Positions 8,608 to 17,891 of a stretch of DNA of 44,548 bases are shown one piece after another. The stretch is from Haliea sp. (lineage in GTDB: Bacteria; Pseudomonadota; Gammaproteobacteria; Pseudomonadales; Halieaceae), in the NCBI GenBank assembly GCA_024642245.1, contig JAHEBM010000025.1, forward strand, positions 1 through 44,548, given 5' to 3'. The translations under genes and the position numbers were made by a program. Each line of letters opens with the position of its first letter. Position 1 is the stretch's first letter. A model generated the notes under the pieces. The model saw only the letters and a list, made by a program, of their open reading frames with translations, was not told the DNA's origin and searched no databases.

Positions 8608-10301
8608 GAGCCACCCTCGTTGTGCTGGCGCATCACGCCACCCTTGCTGGGCTGGCCACCGCCTCTGGAAATCACCTCTGAAAGATAGGCCGGGGCCTCT
8701 ACATGCAGCATCTGGTAAAGGTTGGACAGGTGCATCCTGAACAGCTGGTCAAACTGGTTTACTGTTGTCGATGGATTGTAATCACCGAACCACCAGAACC
8801 AGTCGGAGCCCTCGCAAATCGCCAGTTGTTGTTCCGCTGCCGCTATTTCCTCGGCCGATAGCCTGCCTGAGGCGACCTGTTCGTCGAAGCTGCGCTTTGC
8901 CTCCACCAGTATTTCCCAGCCCCGGTTTTTATCCGGGTCGCCAATCCAGGTGGAAAAAGTGCCGTATACCCAGCTACCGGCACTGAGGTGCTCCTCGTGG
9001 GCGGGTACCGGTTGTTTCTCCTCGAGGAATCGTTCGAAAGTAGTCAGGTGCAGCTGCGGGTGATTTTCGAGTTTGCGATAGAGTTCGTCGAGGAAGTAGT
9101 GGCCATTTTCCGGGTAATACTCCCAGGCGTTCTCGCCGTCCAGGATGATGGTGATCAGGCAGTCATCGCGGTCCGGGCAGACCTTGGCAATATTCTCCAT
9201 GTGGCCCACGAGGTTGGCCACGGCATCCTCGGCGTGCCAGTCGGAGTAATTGAAACCGATGAGGTCCGACAGGCCGTCGTCGCGAAAAAAACAGTCGACC
9301 GGGACATCGCCGAAGCGGTATACCCGGTGGCTGCACGACTTCGTCTTGGCATCGTGACTGTTGTGCAGCACCGTGCCGCCGCTGGCGATCCAGCGGAAGC
9401 CGTGGGTGGCAAACACCGCCAGCGCTTCCTGGCTGACACCGCCCTCCGAGGGCCACAGCCCCGCCGGTTTGCGGCCAAACACCCGCTCGAATGTAGCCAG
9501 GCCCTTCTGCAGGTGCCAGTGCGCTCGCGCCTCGCCCCCCGGATACTCTGTGACCACCGGCAGGTGCACGTTGGGCATTGTCTCCCGGGCAGACTCCATG
9601 TCCAGCAGCAGGGGGACGATAGGGTGGGCATAGGGGCTCATGCTCAGCTCGACCTTGCCCTGGGCAGCCAGCTCGCGGTAGCGGGGTACGATGGATTGCA
9701 TCTGTTCGAGGATAATCTGCAGCAGTTCCCGGCGATCATGCAGGCTGAAATTGTGTGCCTTGTCCCGCAGCCGGCGCAGGCGTTCGTCGCCGCGTTGCAG
9801 TGATTCTGCCATCCAGCTGATGTGGTACCACACCATCAGGTCCGCCAGGAACTGGTTGGAGGCGTAGATCAGGCTCTGCGGGTGGGATTCATACCAGTCT
9901 GCCATGGTGGCCAGGCGCTGGTAGGGCTCAAAGCGGGCTATCATGCGATCGCGGTTGGCGCGCAGGCAATCCTGCATCAACCGCAGGCGGGCCTGGGCAT
10001 TGCCTGGCAGGGCGGGCTCGGCCAGTTCCGCCAGCAGGGGGTCCCCGATGGCGCCGCGCCCCTCGAGATAGCCCTTTACCTGGCCGATATAGTCTTCGAT
10101 CTGTTCCAGCAAAATGGGGGCAAAATTCACCACCGCCCTGGCGCCCGGTACGGCCTCCAGGTGGGCGGCCATGTCCACGTAGTCCTTGGTGGCATGCAGG
10201 TAGGTCCAGGGCAGGTGGACCCTGCCGCTGCGCAGGTCGCGGTACTCGGGCTGGTGCATATGCCACAGCAGCACCACGCTCATCGGTGTATCAGCGGGCA
10301 T
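8604..10301 (-). CDS. GH57 alpha-amylase-type glycoside hydrolase
   Basis: The 565-residue protein shows the conserved regions of family GH57. LLWHMHQPEY is near the N-terminus, VELSMSPYAHPIVPLLLD follows, GLWPSEGGVSQEAL holds the likely nucleophile Glu, and ILDGENAWEYY holds the likely acid/base Asp. No signal peptide is visible, so it acts in the cytoplasm on glycogen or maltodextrins. GH57 includes amylases, branching enzymes and glucanotransferases. A separate GH13 branching enzyme (glgB) is nearby, so an amylase or debranching role is more likely here (inference). The ATG start has AGAGG seven bases upstream. It overlaps glgC by 11 bases and malQ by four, so the three genes form one tightly coupled unit. 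Confidence 0.85.
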   Translation of the reverse strand: MPADTPMSVVLLWHMHQPEYRDLRSGRVHLPWTYLHATKDYVDMAAHLEAVPGARAVVNFAPILLEQIEDYIGQVKGYLEGRGAIGDPLLAELAEPALPGNAQARLRLMQDCLRANRDRMIARFEPYQRLATMADWYESHPQSLIYASNQFLADLMVWYHISWMAESLQRGDERLRRLRDKAHNFSLHDRRELLQIILEQMQSIVPRYRELAAQGKVELSMSPYAHPIVPLLLDMESARETMPNVHLPVVTEYPGGEARAHWHLQKGLATFERVFGRKPAGLWPSEGGVSQEALAVFATHGFRWIASGGTVLHNSHDAKTKSCSHRVYRFGDVPVDCFFRDDGLSDLIGFNYSDWHAEDAVANLVGHMENIAKVCPDRDDCLITIILDGENAWEYYPENGHYFLDELYRKLENHPQLHLTTFERFLEEKQPVPAHEEHLSAGSWVYGTFSTWIGDPDKNRGWEILVEAKRSFDEQVASGRLSAEEIAAAEQQLAICEGSDWFWWFGDYNPSTTVNQFDQLFRMHLSNLYQMLHVEAPAYLSEVISRGGGQPSKGGVMRQHNEGGS

Positions 10302-11559
10302 AGTGCAGCCTCTGTCCCAGCATTTCCGGGGTCACCAGTACCACGCCCCCCGCAGAAATATGGAAGCGCCGGGCGTCCTCCTCGGAGTCCACGCCAATCC
10401 GGGTATCGGGCGGGATGATGCAGCCCTTGTCGATGACGGCCTTCCTGATGATGCAGCGCCGCCCGATCTGGACGTCCGGAAACAGGATGGAATCCTCGAT
10501 CCTGGAGTAGGAATGCACGTGCACATTGCTGAACAGCAATGAGCGACACACGTACGAGCCCGACACGATGCAGCCGCCGGCGACCATGGAGTCGACGGAC
10601 ATACCCCGGCGACCCTCGTCGTCGAACACGAACTTCGCGGGGGGAACCTGGTCCTGGTAGGTCCAGATGGGCCATTCCCGGTCATACAGGTTCAGCTCGG
10701 GGCTGATGCTGATCAGCTCCATGTTGGCCTGCCAGTAGGCATCGATGGTGCCCACGTCACGCCAGTAGGCGTGGTCCGCGCTGTCCGGCTGCCGAAACGG
10801 GAAGGCCGTCACACGCAGCCGCTTGATCACGTCCGGAATGATGTCGCCGCCAAAATCGTGCTTGGAACTTTCCTTGTCCGCATCGCGCAGCAACTCGTCG
10901 ATCAATACTTCTGTACGGAAAACATAAATACCCATCGATGCCAGCGCCGTGTCCTGGCTGCCGGGCATCGGTGTGGGGTGAGCCGGTTTTTCCGCGAATT
11001 CGATGATACGGTTGTCGTCATCCACCGCCATCACCCCGAAGGCCTTCGCCTCTTCCAGCGGGACCGCGATGCAGCCCACGGTAATGTCGGCCTCCGCCTC
11101 CACGTGGGCAGCCAGCATGGTACCGTAATCCATCTTGTAGATATGGTCGCCCGCCAGGATCAGCACGAATTCGGGTTTGTGCATGCGGATAATGTCGATA
11201 TTCTGGTAAACGGCATCGGCGGTGCCCTCGTACCAGGAGGTCTCGAGGCGTTGCTGGGCCGGCAGCAGTTCCACGAACTCTCCCAGTTCGCCGCGCATGA
11301 AACCCCAGCCGCGCTGGATATGCTGGATCAGGCTGTGCGCCTTGTACTGGGTGAGTATGCCCACCTTGCGGATGCCGGAATTGACGCAGTTTGACAGGGG
11401 AAAGTCGATAATGCGGAACTTGCCCCCGAAGGGTACCGCCGGCTTGGCCCGCCACTGGGTCAACTGTTTCAGGCGCGAGCCCCGGCCACCGGCCAGCACG
11501 AGAGCCAGGGTATCCTTGGTGAGGCGACTGACGTATCTTGCTGATTCGGTATCGGTCAT
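10291..11559 (-). CDS. glgC: Glucose-1-phosphate adenylyltransferase
   Basis: The 422-residue enzyme makes ADP-glucose from ATP and glucose-1-phosphate, the committed step of bacterial glycogen synthesis. The nucleotidyl-transferase motif ALVLAGGRGSRLKQLT is at about residues 15-30. GGKFRIIDFPLSNCVNSGI, the ATP/allosteric region and the Asp of ILAGDHIYKMDYG follow. The C-terminal left-handed beta-helix repeats include RRCIIRKAVIDKGCIIP. Length matches proteobacterial GlgC homotetramers, which are normally activated by glycolytic intermediates. Only a weak ribosome site (GAAAAG) precedes the ATG. It heads the leftward operon and diverges from glgB across a 123-base control region. Confidence 0.97.
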   Translation of the reverse strand: MTDTESARYVSRLTKDTLALVLAGGRGSRLKQLTQWRAKPAVPFGGKFRIIDFPLSNCVNSGIRKVGILTQYKAHSLIQHIQRGWGFMRGELGEFVELLPAQQRLETSWYEGTADAVYQNIDIIRMHKPEFVLILAGDHIYKMDYGTMLAAHVEAEADITVGCIAVPLEEAKAFGVMAVDDDNRIIEFAEKPAHPTPMPGSQDTALASMGIYVFRTEVLIDELLRDADKESSKHDFGGDIIPDVIKRLRVTAFPFRQPDSADHAYWRDVGTIDAYWQANMELISISPELNLYDREWPIWTYQDQVPPAKFVFDDEGRRGMSVDSMVAGGCIVSGSYVCRSLLFSNVHVHSYSRIEDSILFPDVQIGRRCIIRKAVIDKGCIIPPDTRIGVDSEEDARRFHISAGGVVLVTPEMLGQRLHYAR

Positions 11560-11601
11560 CGGCTTTTCATTGATCTGTGAACTGGTGGGCCTAAAGTTAT
11601 T

Positions 11602-11630
11602 GGATTACCATCAGAGTACATTGTGGACAA
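11602..11630 (-). promoter_or_regulatory. Candidate sigma-70 promoter for glgC
   Basis: On the minus strand TTGTCC (11630-11625) and TAATCC (11607-11602) are 17 bases apart, with four of six matches in each box. Predicted initiation is near 11595, giving a leader of about 35 bases before glgC. Confidence 0.35.
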
Positions 11631-11658
11631 TTAAGTCAAGAATGTCCTCTATCCCGAC

Positions 11659-11672
11659 TTGATATAAATCAG
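11659..11672. promoter_or_regulatory. FNR/Anr-like box between glgC and glgB
   Basis: TTGATATAAATCAG matches the FNR/Anr consensus TTGAT-N4-ATCAA at nine of ten fixed positions. Its centre is about 70 bases upstream of the predicted glgC start of transcription, close to a usual class I activating position. It is only 10-24 bases before the glgB start codon, where binding would more likely block transcription or translation. Whether it is used is not shown by the sequence. Confidence 0.4.
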
Positions 11673-11682
11673 TGGATATCTG

Positions 11683-13875
11683 ATGAGAACGGTTTCGGCT
11701 CGAGAACCTGTTAGTGAAGCGTTTCGCCTGGTCCAGGGCGGGTGTCACCGCGACCCCTTCGAGGTGCTCGGTTGCCATCGGCAGGGCGCTCGCTGGGAGG
11801 TTCGGGCACTGCTGCCTGCGGCCGCTGAAGCTCAGGTGGTGCTGGCGAACAGTACGCTACCCATGCGCAGGCTCCCCGATACCGACCTCTTTACCTGCAC
11901 CCTGGCTGCTGGCGCAGCGCCACAGTACCAGTTGCGCTGGCGCGCGGCGCAGGGCGATTGGGTGCAGGGGGAGGACCCCTACCGTTTCAGTCCCACCATA
12001 GGCGATCTCGACCTCCACCTGTTCGCCGAAGGCCGGCACCAGCACATCTACCGGGTGTTGGGAGCCCATTGCTGCGAGCACGAGGGTGTTGCCGGTGTGC
12101 GCTTCGCTACCTGGGCACCCAATGCGCAGCGGGTCAGCGTGGTGGGGGATTTCAACCACTGGCATGGCCTGCGCCACGCCATGCGGGTGCGGGGACTCAG
12201 CGGTGTCTGGGAGCTGTTTATCCCGGGGCTTGCGGCGGGGGACAAGTACAAGTTTGAGCTGTGCGACGCCCGGGGCAGGCTGCAGCTGAAGGCCGACCCC
12301 TATGGCAACCGCTTTGAAATGCGCCCTGCGACGGCGGCCATTATCTGCCCGCCGGCGGTGTTCGAGTGGACTGACCAGGCGTGGCTGGCGGCGCGCGCGC
12401 GTTGGGACTGGCAGCACGCCCCCATCTCCATCTACGAATTTCATCCCAGTTCCTGGCGGCGCAATGACGATGGCGGTTTCCTGAATTTCCGGGAAATGGC
12501 GTCCATGCTGGCTGACTATGTGCTGGAACTGGGCTTCACCCACGTCGAATTACTGCCCATCACGGAACATCCGCTGGACGACTCCTGGGGTTACCAGACC
12601 ACGGGTTACTTTGCGCCCTCCCAGCGCTTTGGCAGCCCGGACGACTTCCGCTTTTTTGTCGATCACCTGCACAGTCGCGGTATCGGGGTCATCCTGGACT
12701 GGGTGCCGGCGCATTTCCCGCGGGATGCCCACGCCCTGGCGCGCTTCGACGGCACGGCCCTGTATGAGCACGAGGATCCCCGGCGGGGTGAGCATGCCGA
12801 CTGGGGGACACTGATTTTTAATTACGGCCGCAACGAGGTAAAAAACTTCCTGCTGGCCAGTGCCAATTACTGGCTGGAGGAGTTTCACCTGGATGGGCTG
12901 CGCGTGGATGCGGTGGCCTCGATGCTCTACCTGGACTACTCGCGCAAGGCCGGGGAATGGGAGCCCAACCGCTACGGTGGGCGGGAAAACCTCGAGGCTA
13001 TCGACTTCCTGCGGGAGCTTAATACCCTCACCCATGGCAGCCATCCGGGTACCCTGACCATTGCCGAGGAATCTACCGCCTGGCCGCAGGTGACCAGGCC
13101 CACCTGGGTGGGTGGGCTGGGGTTCTCGATGAAATGGAATATGGGCTGGATGCACGACACGCTCGCCTACATGAGCCACGAGCCGGTGCACCGTCAATAT
13201 CATCACGACCAGCTTACCTTTGGGCTCATGTACGCCTTTTCCGAGAACTTCCTCCTTCCCTTCTCTCACGACGAGGTGGTGCACGGCAAATACTCCCTGC
13301 TGGGCAAGATGCCCGGGGACGAGTGGCAGCGTTTCGCCAACCTGCGGCTGCTTTACACCTACTTGTTTACCTACCCCGGGGCCAAATTGCTGTTCATGGG
13401 CTGCGAGCTCGGCGAACCCGGGGAGTGGCGACACCAGGGCCAGTTGTCCTGGGAATTGCTCGAGCGCGCGCCGCACCGGGGGTTGCAGCAACTGGTGGGC
13501 GACCTCAACCGGCTCTACCGCAGCGAGCCGAGCCTATACCGCAACGGCTTCAGTCATGAAGGCTTCGATTGGATCGATTGCCATGATTCGACCCAGTCGG
13601 TACTGACTTACCTGCGCCGGGACGGTGAGGATTTTCATATCGTGGTGCTCAATTTCACCCCGGTGGTGCGGGAAGATTACCGCATAGGGGTGCCCCGCGC
13701 GGGCAGTTACCGGGAGGTGCTCAATTCCGATTCCCGCTTCTACGGTGGCAGCGACGTTGGCAATGGCCCGGAAATAGCCAGTCAGCCGGTCTCCTGGATG
13801 GGTCACCGTGACTCTGTCTGCCTGACGCTGCCACCGCTGGGCGCGCTGTTGTTGAAGTTATCGGGAGTCCAGTAA
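11683..13875 (+). CDS. glgB: 1,4-alpha-glucan branching enzyme (GH13)
   Basis: The 730-residue protein has the standard GlgB layout: an N-terminal beta-sandwich ([12 protein letters not shown] onward), a CBM48 module ([21 protein letters not shown]), a GH13 barrel and a C-terminal beta domain. Catalytic residues are visible as Asp409 in [11 protein letters not shown], Glu462 in [10 protein letters not shown] and the third acid in [30 protein letters not shown] is characteristic of GlgB. It adds alpha-1,6 branches to growing glycogen. The ATG is preceded by a weak GTGGA, and an FNR-like box lies immediately upstream. glgA starts one base after its stop, so the two share a transcript. Length equals that of E. 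coli GlgB. Confidence 0.97.
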   Translation: MRTVSAREPVSEAFRLVQGGCHRDPFEVLGCHRQGARWEVRALLPAAAEAQVVLANSTLPMRRLPDTDLFTCTLAAGAAPQYQLRWRAAQGDWVQGEDPYRFSPTIGDLDLHLFAEGRHQHIYRVLGAHCCEHEGVAGVRFATWAPNAQRVSVVGDFNHWHGLRHAMRVRGLSGVWELFIPGLAAGDKYKFELCDARGRLQLKADPYGNRFEMRPATAAIICPPAVFEWTDQAWLAARARWDWQHAPISIYEFHPSSWRRNDDGGFLNFREMASMLADYVLELGFTHVELLPITEHPLDDSWGYQTTGYFAPSQRFGSPDDFRFFVDHLHSRGIGVILDWVPAHFPRDAHALARFDGTALYEHEDPRRGEHADWGTLIFNYGRNEVKNFLLASANYWLEEFHLDGLRVDAVASMLYLDYSRKAGEWEPNRYGGRENLEAIDFLRELNTLTHGSHPGTLTIAEESTAWPQVTRPTWVGGLGFSMKWNMGWMHDTLAYMSHEPVHRQYHHDQLTFGLMYAFSENFLLPFSHDEVVHGKYSLLGKMPGDEWQRFANLRLLYTYLFTYPGAKLLFMGCELGEPGEWRHQGQLSWELLERAPHRGLQQLVGDLNRLYRSEPSLYRNGFSHEGFDWIDCHDSTQSVLTYLRRDGEDFHIVVLNFTPVVREDYRIGVPRAGSYREVLNSDSRFYGGSDVGNGPEIASQPVSWMGHRDSVCLTLPPLGALLLKLSGVQ

Positions 13876-13876
13876 G

Positions 13877-15316
13877 GTGCCACGTCTGTTATTCGTTGCC
13901 AGCGAGGCGTACCCGCTGATCAAGACCGGCGGCCTGGCGGATGTCGCCGGCAGCCTGCCAGAGGTGCTCAGGCAGCAGGGTATGGATGTGCGCCTGCTGC
14001 TGCCCGCGTACCAGCATGTGCTGGAAACCATCACCCCGCCGACACCCGTCGCCGAATTTGACCTTGCCGGGACAAGGGTGCGTATTGTCGCCACCCGCCT
14101 GCCCGGCACCGGACTGGAAACCTGGCTGCTGGAGCACCCCGTGTTTTCCCAGCGTCCCGGCAATCCCTACCACGACGCCCACGGCAATCCCTGGCCGGAC
14201 AATGCCGATCGCTTCGCGCTACTGAGCAAGGTCGCCGCGGCGATTGCAACCGGGCAGGTCCCCCTCCAGTGGCGCCCCGATGTGCTGCACTGCAACGACT
14301 GGCATACCGGGCCTGCCATCGCCCTGACGCATCTGCAGGAGTCGCGGCCGCGCACCGTGTTTACGGTGCACAGCCTGGCCCACATGGGCCTGTTCGACCG
14401 GCCGACCTTTGAGCGCCTGGGGCTACCACCCCACTTCTGGCAGGACAGTTCACTGGAATTCTACAACCAGTGCAGTTTTATCAAGGGCGGACTGGTATAC
14501 GCTGATTACATCACCACGGTCAGCCCGACTTACGCCAGCGAAATCTGTGAATCGCCTGGCGGCATGGGGCTGGAAGGCCTGCTGCGCCAGCGTCGTGAGC
14601 GCCTGGTAGGTATCCTCAACGGCATCGATAACGGGGTCTGGAACCCCGCTGCAGACCCCTACCTGGAACAGGGCTACACTGCCGAAACCCTCAGCGACAA
14701 GACGCGAAACAAGTCTGCGCTGCAGGCCAGCCTGGGTCTGGCGCCAGACAGCGATCGCCCCCTCGTGGGTCTCGTCGGGCGGTTGGTGGAGCAAAAGGGA
14801 CTGGAACTGATCCTGCCGGTACTGGGGGAAATTCTCGCCAGCCCGGTCCAGCTGGTAGTACTGGGCACGGGTGAGCGCCGCTATGAGCAACAGCTCAGGG
14901 CGACCGCTGCGGCGAACCCCCGGGCGATGGCTGTGGTACTCGCCTACGATGAATCCCTTGCCCACAGGATCGAGGCTGCCGCCGATATCTTCCTGATGCC
15001 CTCCCTGTTCGAACCCTGTGGGCTCAACCAGCTATACAGCCTGCGCTACGGTACCCTGCCGCTGGTGCGCGAGGTGGGTGGCCTGGCTGATACGGTTGTC
15101 GACAGTTCTCCTGAAAACCTGGCCAGTGGCAGCGCCACGGGCTTTGTCTTCCAGCGTCCCGACGCCGCCGATTTACTGGCGGCCCTGCGGCGCGCCACCG
15201 CACTGTGGCATGACCAGGCCAGCTGGCAACAGGTGCAGCGGGTCGCGATGAGCCAGGATTTTTCCTGGCAGCGAAGTGCAAAACGTTACCTTGAGCTGTA
15301 TAACAGCCCTGATTAA
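13877..15316 (+). CDS. glgA: Glycogen synthase, ADP-glucose dependent (GT5)
   Basis: The 479-residue GT5 enzyme extends alpha-1,4 chains from ADP-glucose. The N-terminal ADP-glucose loop is LFVASEAYPLIKTGGLADVAGSLPEVL (KTGGL near residue 16). LHCNDWHTGPA and TVHSLAHMGLFDR follow, then NGIDNGVWNPAADPYL. The C-terminal Rossmann domain carries MPSLFEPCGLNQLYSLRYG with the conserved Glu of retaining GT-B enzymes. The start is GTG, with GGGAG nine bases upstream and one base after the glgB stop. An ATG option does not exist near the conserved N-terminus, which makes GTG certain. It is in operon with glgB and glgP. Confidence 0.97.
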   Translation: MPRLLFVASEAYPLIKTGGLADVAGSLPEVLRQQGMDVRLLLPAYQHVLETITPPTPVAEFDLAGTRVRIVATRLPGTGLETWLLEHPVFSQRPGNPYHDAHGNPWPDNADRFALLSKVAAAIATGQVPLQWRPDVLHCNDWHTGPAIALTHLQESRPRTVFTVHSLAHMGLFDRPTFERLGLPPHFWQDSSLEFYNQCSFIKGGLVYADYITTVSPTYASEICESPGGMGLEGLLRQRRERLVGILNGIDNGVWNPAADPYLEQGYTAETLSDKTRNKSALQASLGLAPDSDRPLVGLVGRLVEQKGLELILPVLGEILASPVQLVVLGTGERRYEQQLRATAAANPRAMAVVLAYDESLAHRIEAAADIFLMPSLFEPCGLNQLYSLRYGTLPLVREVGGLADTVVDSSPENLASGSATGFVFQRPDAADLLAALRRATALWHDQASWQQVQRVAMSQDFSWQRSAKRYLELYNSPD

Positions 15317-15335
15317 TCCTGAGGTTAGAAAAGTT

Positions 15336-17882
15336 ATGCCCGGTTCCCAGTTTCCTCTTGAAATCCAGCCACGCATACCGCCCGAACTCGAGCGCTTGCA
15401 GGAAATGGCCAACGACCTTATGTACAGCTGGGAGCGATCTATCCGCTCACTGTTTCACAGGCTTGACCGCTCGGTTTGGGAGGACTGCGGCCACAACCCC
15501 AAGGCCTTCCTGCGCCGGGTATCCCAGCAGCGACTGGAAGAGGCAGTGAACGATCGATCCTATATGGAGGATTACGGCCGGGTCATCGCGGCCTACGACG
15601 CGTATCGCCAGCATCGCGGCAGACCCGAGTTGACCTCCCTGTTCGATCCCCAGACGGACCTGATTGCCTACTTCTGCCTTGAATTCGGTTTCCACGAGAG
15701 CTTTCCGATCTACTCCGGGGGTCTGGGAATCCTGGCGGGCGACCACTGCAAGGCCGCCAGTGATATCGGCCTGCCCTTTGTCGCCATCGGGCTGCTCTAC
15801 CAGATGGGTTATTTTACGCAGACCATCGATGGCCACGGCCACCAGCAGGTCAGCCATACCCGCTCGCATCCCCACGACCTGCCGGTGGTGCCGACCCTCA
15901 CGGAAGACGGCAAGCACCTGACCCTGGATATCGAGTTTCCCGGGCGCATACTCAAGGTGCGGGTGTGGACGGCCCAGGCGGGCCACATCACCCTGTACCT
16001 GCTCGATACCAACCTGCCGGAAAACTCGCCGGAAGATCGCGCCATCACCCATCAGCTCTACGGTGGCGATCGCGAGATGCGCCTGCAGCAGGAACTGGTG
16101 CTGGGAGTCGGTGGGGTGCGCGCCCTGAGGGCCATCGGGCTGCGCGCCACGGTCTGGCACATCAACGAAGGCCATGCGGCGTTCCAGCTGCTCGAGCGCT
16201 GTGCCTTCCGGATGCGCGAGGGCCTGGATGTCGCAACCGCGATGGAACTGGTTGCGGCCGGTACGGTATTTACCACCCATACCCCGGTACCTGCGGGGCA
16301 CGATATTTTCGACAGGCACCTGGTGGAAAAATACCTGGCCTCCACCGTGCGTGAACTGGGCCTGGACTTCGAGCAGGTATACCAGCTGGGCCTGAATTCG
16401 GGTGGCGGATTCAACATGACCTGCCTGGCGCTGCGCTGCACCCGCTTTCACAACGGGGTCAGTCGCATCCATGGCCAGGTTGCCTCGGAAATGGAAGCGG
16501 CCCTGTGGCCGCAGATTCCCTACCGCGAGAACCCCATTACCCATGTCACCAACGGCGTTCACCTGCAGACCTTCCTCGCCCGAGAATGGGTGAGCCTGTT
16601 CGACCTGCGTTTTGACGACTGGCGCAACGAGTTGTTGAACGAGGAGTACTGGGAGCGGCTCGAGGAGATTCCCGACTACCATTACTGGAGCATTCACAAG
16701 GCCCTGAAAGAACAGTTGATTCAGCACGTGCACGAAGTGGTACAGGTCCAGCAGCGCCGCAACGGCACCAGTGATGCGGTCATAAATCGCATGGTGCGCT
16801 ATGTGGACGGGTCTCATGACGATGTGCTGGTGATGGGTTTTGCCCGGCGCTTCGCCACCTATAAACGCGCCGCGATGCTGTTCGCTGACCCGGTTCGCCT
16901 GGCACGCCTGCTCAGCGACCCGGAGCGCCCGGTGGTCATTGTTTTCGCCGGCAAAGCCCACCCCCACGATCACCCCGGCCAGCAGCTGATCAAGATGATT
17001 CACGATTTCTCTGTGCACCCTGACTTTATCGGCAAGATCCTGCTGCTGGAGGGCTACGACATGGCACTGGGCCGGCTGATGGTTACCGGCGTGGACGTTT
17101 GGCTGAATACGCCGGAATACCCGCTCGAAGCCAGCGGAACCTCGGGACAGAAAGCGGGACTCAACGGGGCGGTGAACCTCAGTGTGCTGGATGGCTGGTG
17201 GGGCGAAGGCTACAACGGTCGTAACGGTTGGGGCATAACCCCACGGGACTCGCGCTTCGAGCATGACCAGCGCCAACTGGAAGAGGCCAATGACCTTCTC
17301 GATATTATCGAGCATGAGATGCTGCCGACTTATTTTCGCCGCGATGGCGGGGGTTACTCGGAGGACTGGGTTTCCCTGTCCAAGGCCTCGATGAAATCCA
17401 CTATCCCGCGTTTCAATTCGCAGCGCATGCTGCGCGACTACGTCACCAAGTTGTACTGGCCGGCGCGTCAACAGCGCCGCAAGCTGGAGGCCAATGGCGC
17501 GGAGATTGCCCACAGTCTCGCCCGCTGGAAACAGCGGGTTCGCAATGCCTGGCCCGCTGTGAATATGCAGCTGATGCTGCAGCCTCCGGCCCACCTTTAC
17601 CACGACGACAAGATCGGCCTGCGGGTACGGGCCGAGCTCAACGGGCTGCAGGCCGGGGATGTTCGGCTGGAGTGCCTGCTGGGAACGAATGATGCACAAG
17701 GAGAGTTTGTCGTTGCCCAGAAGGCCGAGCTGGCCGCCACCGGCGGGGACGAGCGCTATACGGAGTTCGGGATCGACCTGATGCCGGAAATCGCCGGCCT
17801 GCAATATTACAAGCTGCGTATGTACCCCTACAACGAGGCCTTGAGTCATCCCTTCGAGCTGGGCTGTATGATCTGGATCTAG
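15336..17882 (+). CDS. glgP: Alpha-glucan phosphorylase with N-terminal DUF3417 domain
   Basis: The 848-residue protein phosphorolyses alpha-1,4-glucans to glucose-1-phosphate. The N-terminus (PRIPPELERLQEMANDLMYSW, about 10-30) is the DUF3417 helical domain, placing it in the short-linker phosphorylase group rather than with E. coli GlgP. IAYFCLEFGFHESFPIYSGGLGILAGDH and THTPVPAGHDIF are conserved landmarks. EASGTSGQKAGLNGAVNLS carries the PLP-binding Lys606. I chose the ATG at 15336, with GAGG 11-13 bases upstream and 20 bases past the glgA stop. A GTG at 15276 is in frame but lies inside glgA. It is third in the glgB-glgA-glgP run, so synthesis and breakdown enzymes share a transcript. Confidence 0.93.
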   Translation: MPGSQFPLEIQPRIPPELERLQEMANDLMYSWERSIRSLFHRLDRSVWEDCGHNPKAFLRRVSQQRLEEAVNDRSYMEDYGRVIAAYDAYRQHRGRPELTSLFDPQTDLIAYFCLEFGFHESFPIYSGGLGILAGDHCKAASDIGLPFVAIGLLYQMGYFTQTIDGHGHQQVSHTRSHPHDLPVVPTLTEDGKHLTLDIEFPGRILKVRVWTAQAGHITLYLLDTNLPENSPEDRAITHQLYGGDREMRLQQELVLGVGGVRALRAIGLRATVWHINEGHAAFQLLERCAFRMREGLDVATAMELVAAGTVFTTHTPVPAGHDIFDRHLVEKYLASTVRELGLDFEQVYQLGLNSGGGFNMTCLALRCTRFHNGVSRIHGQVASEMEAALWPQIPYRENPITHVTNGVHLQTFLAREWVSLFDLRFDDWRNELLNEEYWERLEEIPDYHYWSIHKALKEQLIQHVHEVVQVQQRRNGTSDAVINRMVRYVDGSHDDVLVMGFARRFATYKRAAMLFADPVRLARLLSDPERPVVIVFAGKAHPHDHPGQQLIKMIHDFSVHPDFIGKILLLEGYDMALGRLMVTGVDVWLNTPEYPLEASGTSGQKAGLNGAVNLSVLDGWWGEGYNGRNGWGITPRDSRFEHDQRQLEEANDLLDIIEHEMLPTYFRRDGGGYSEDWVSLSKASMKSTIPRFNSQRMLRDYVTKLYWPARQQRRKLEANGAEIAHSLARWKQRVRNAWPAVNMQLMLQPPAHLYHDDKIGLRVRAELNGLQAGDVRLECLLGTNDAQGEFVVAQKAELAATGGDERYTEFGIDLMPEIAGLQYYKLRMYPYNEALSHPFELGCMIWI

Positions 17883-17891
17883 GGGCCGCCC

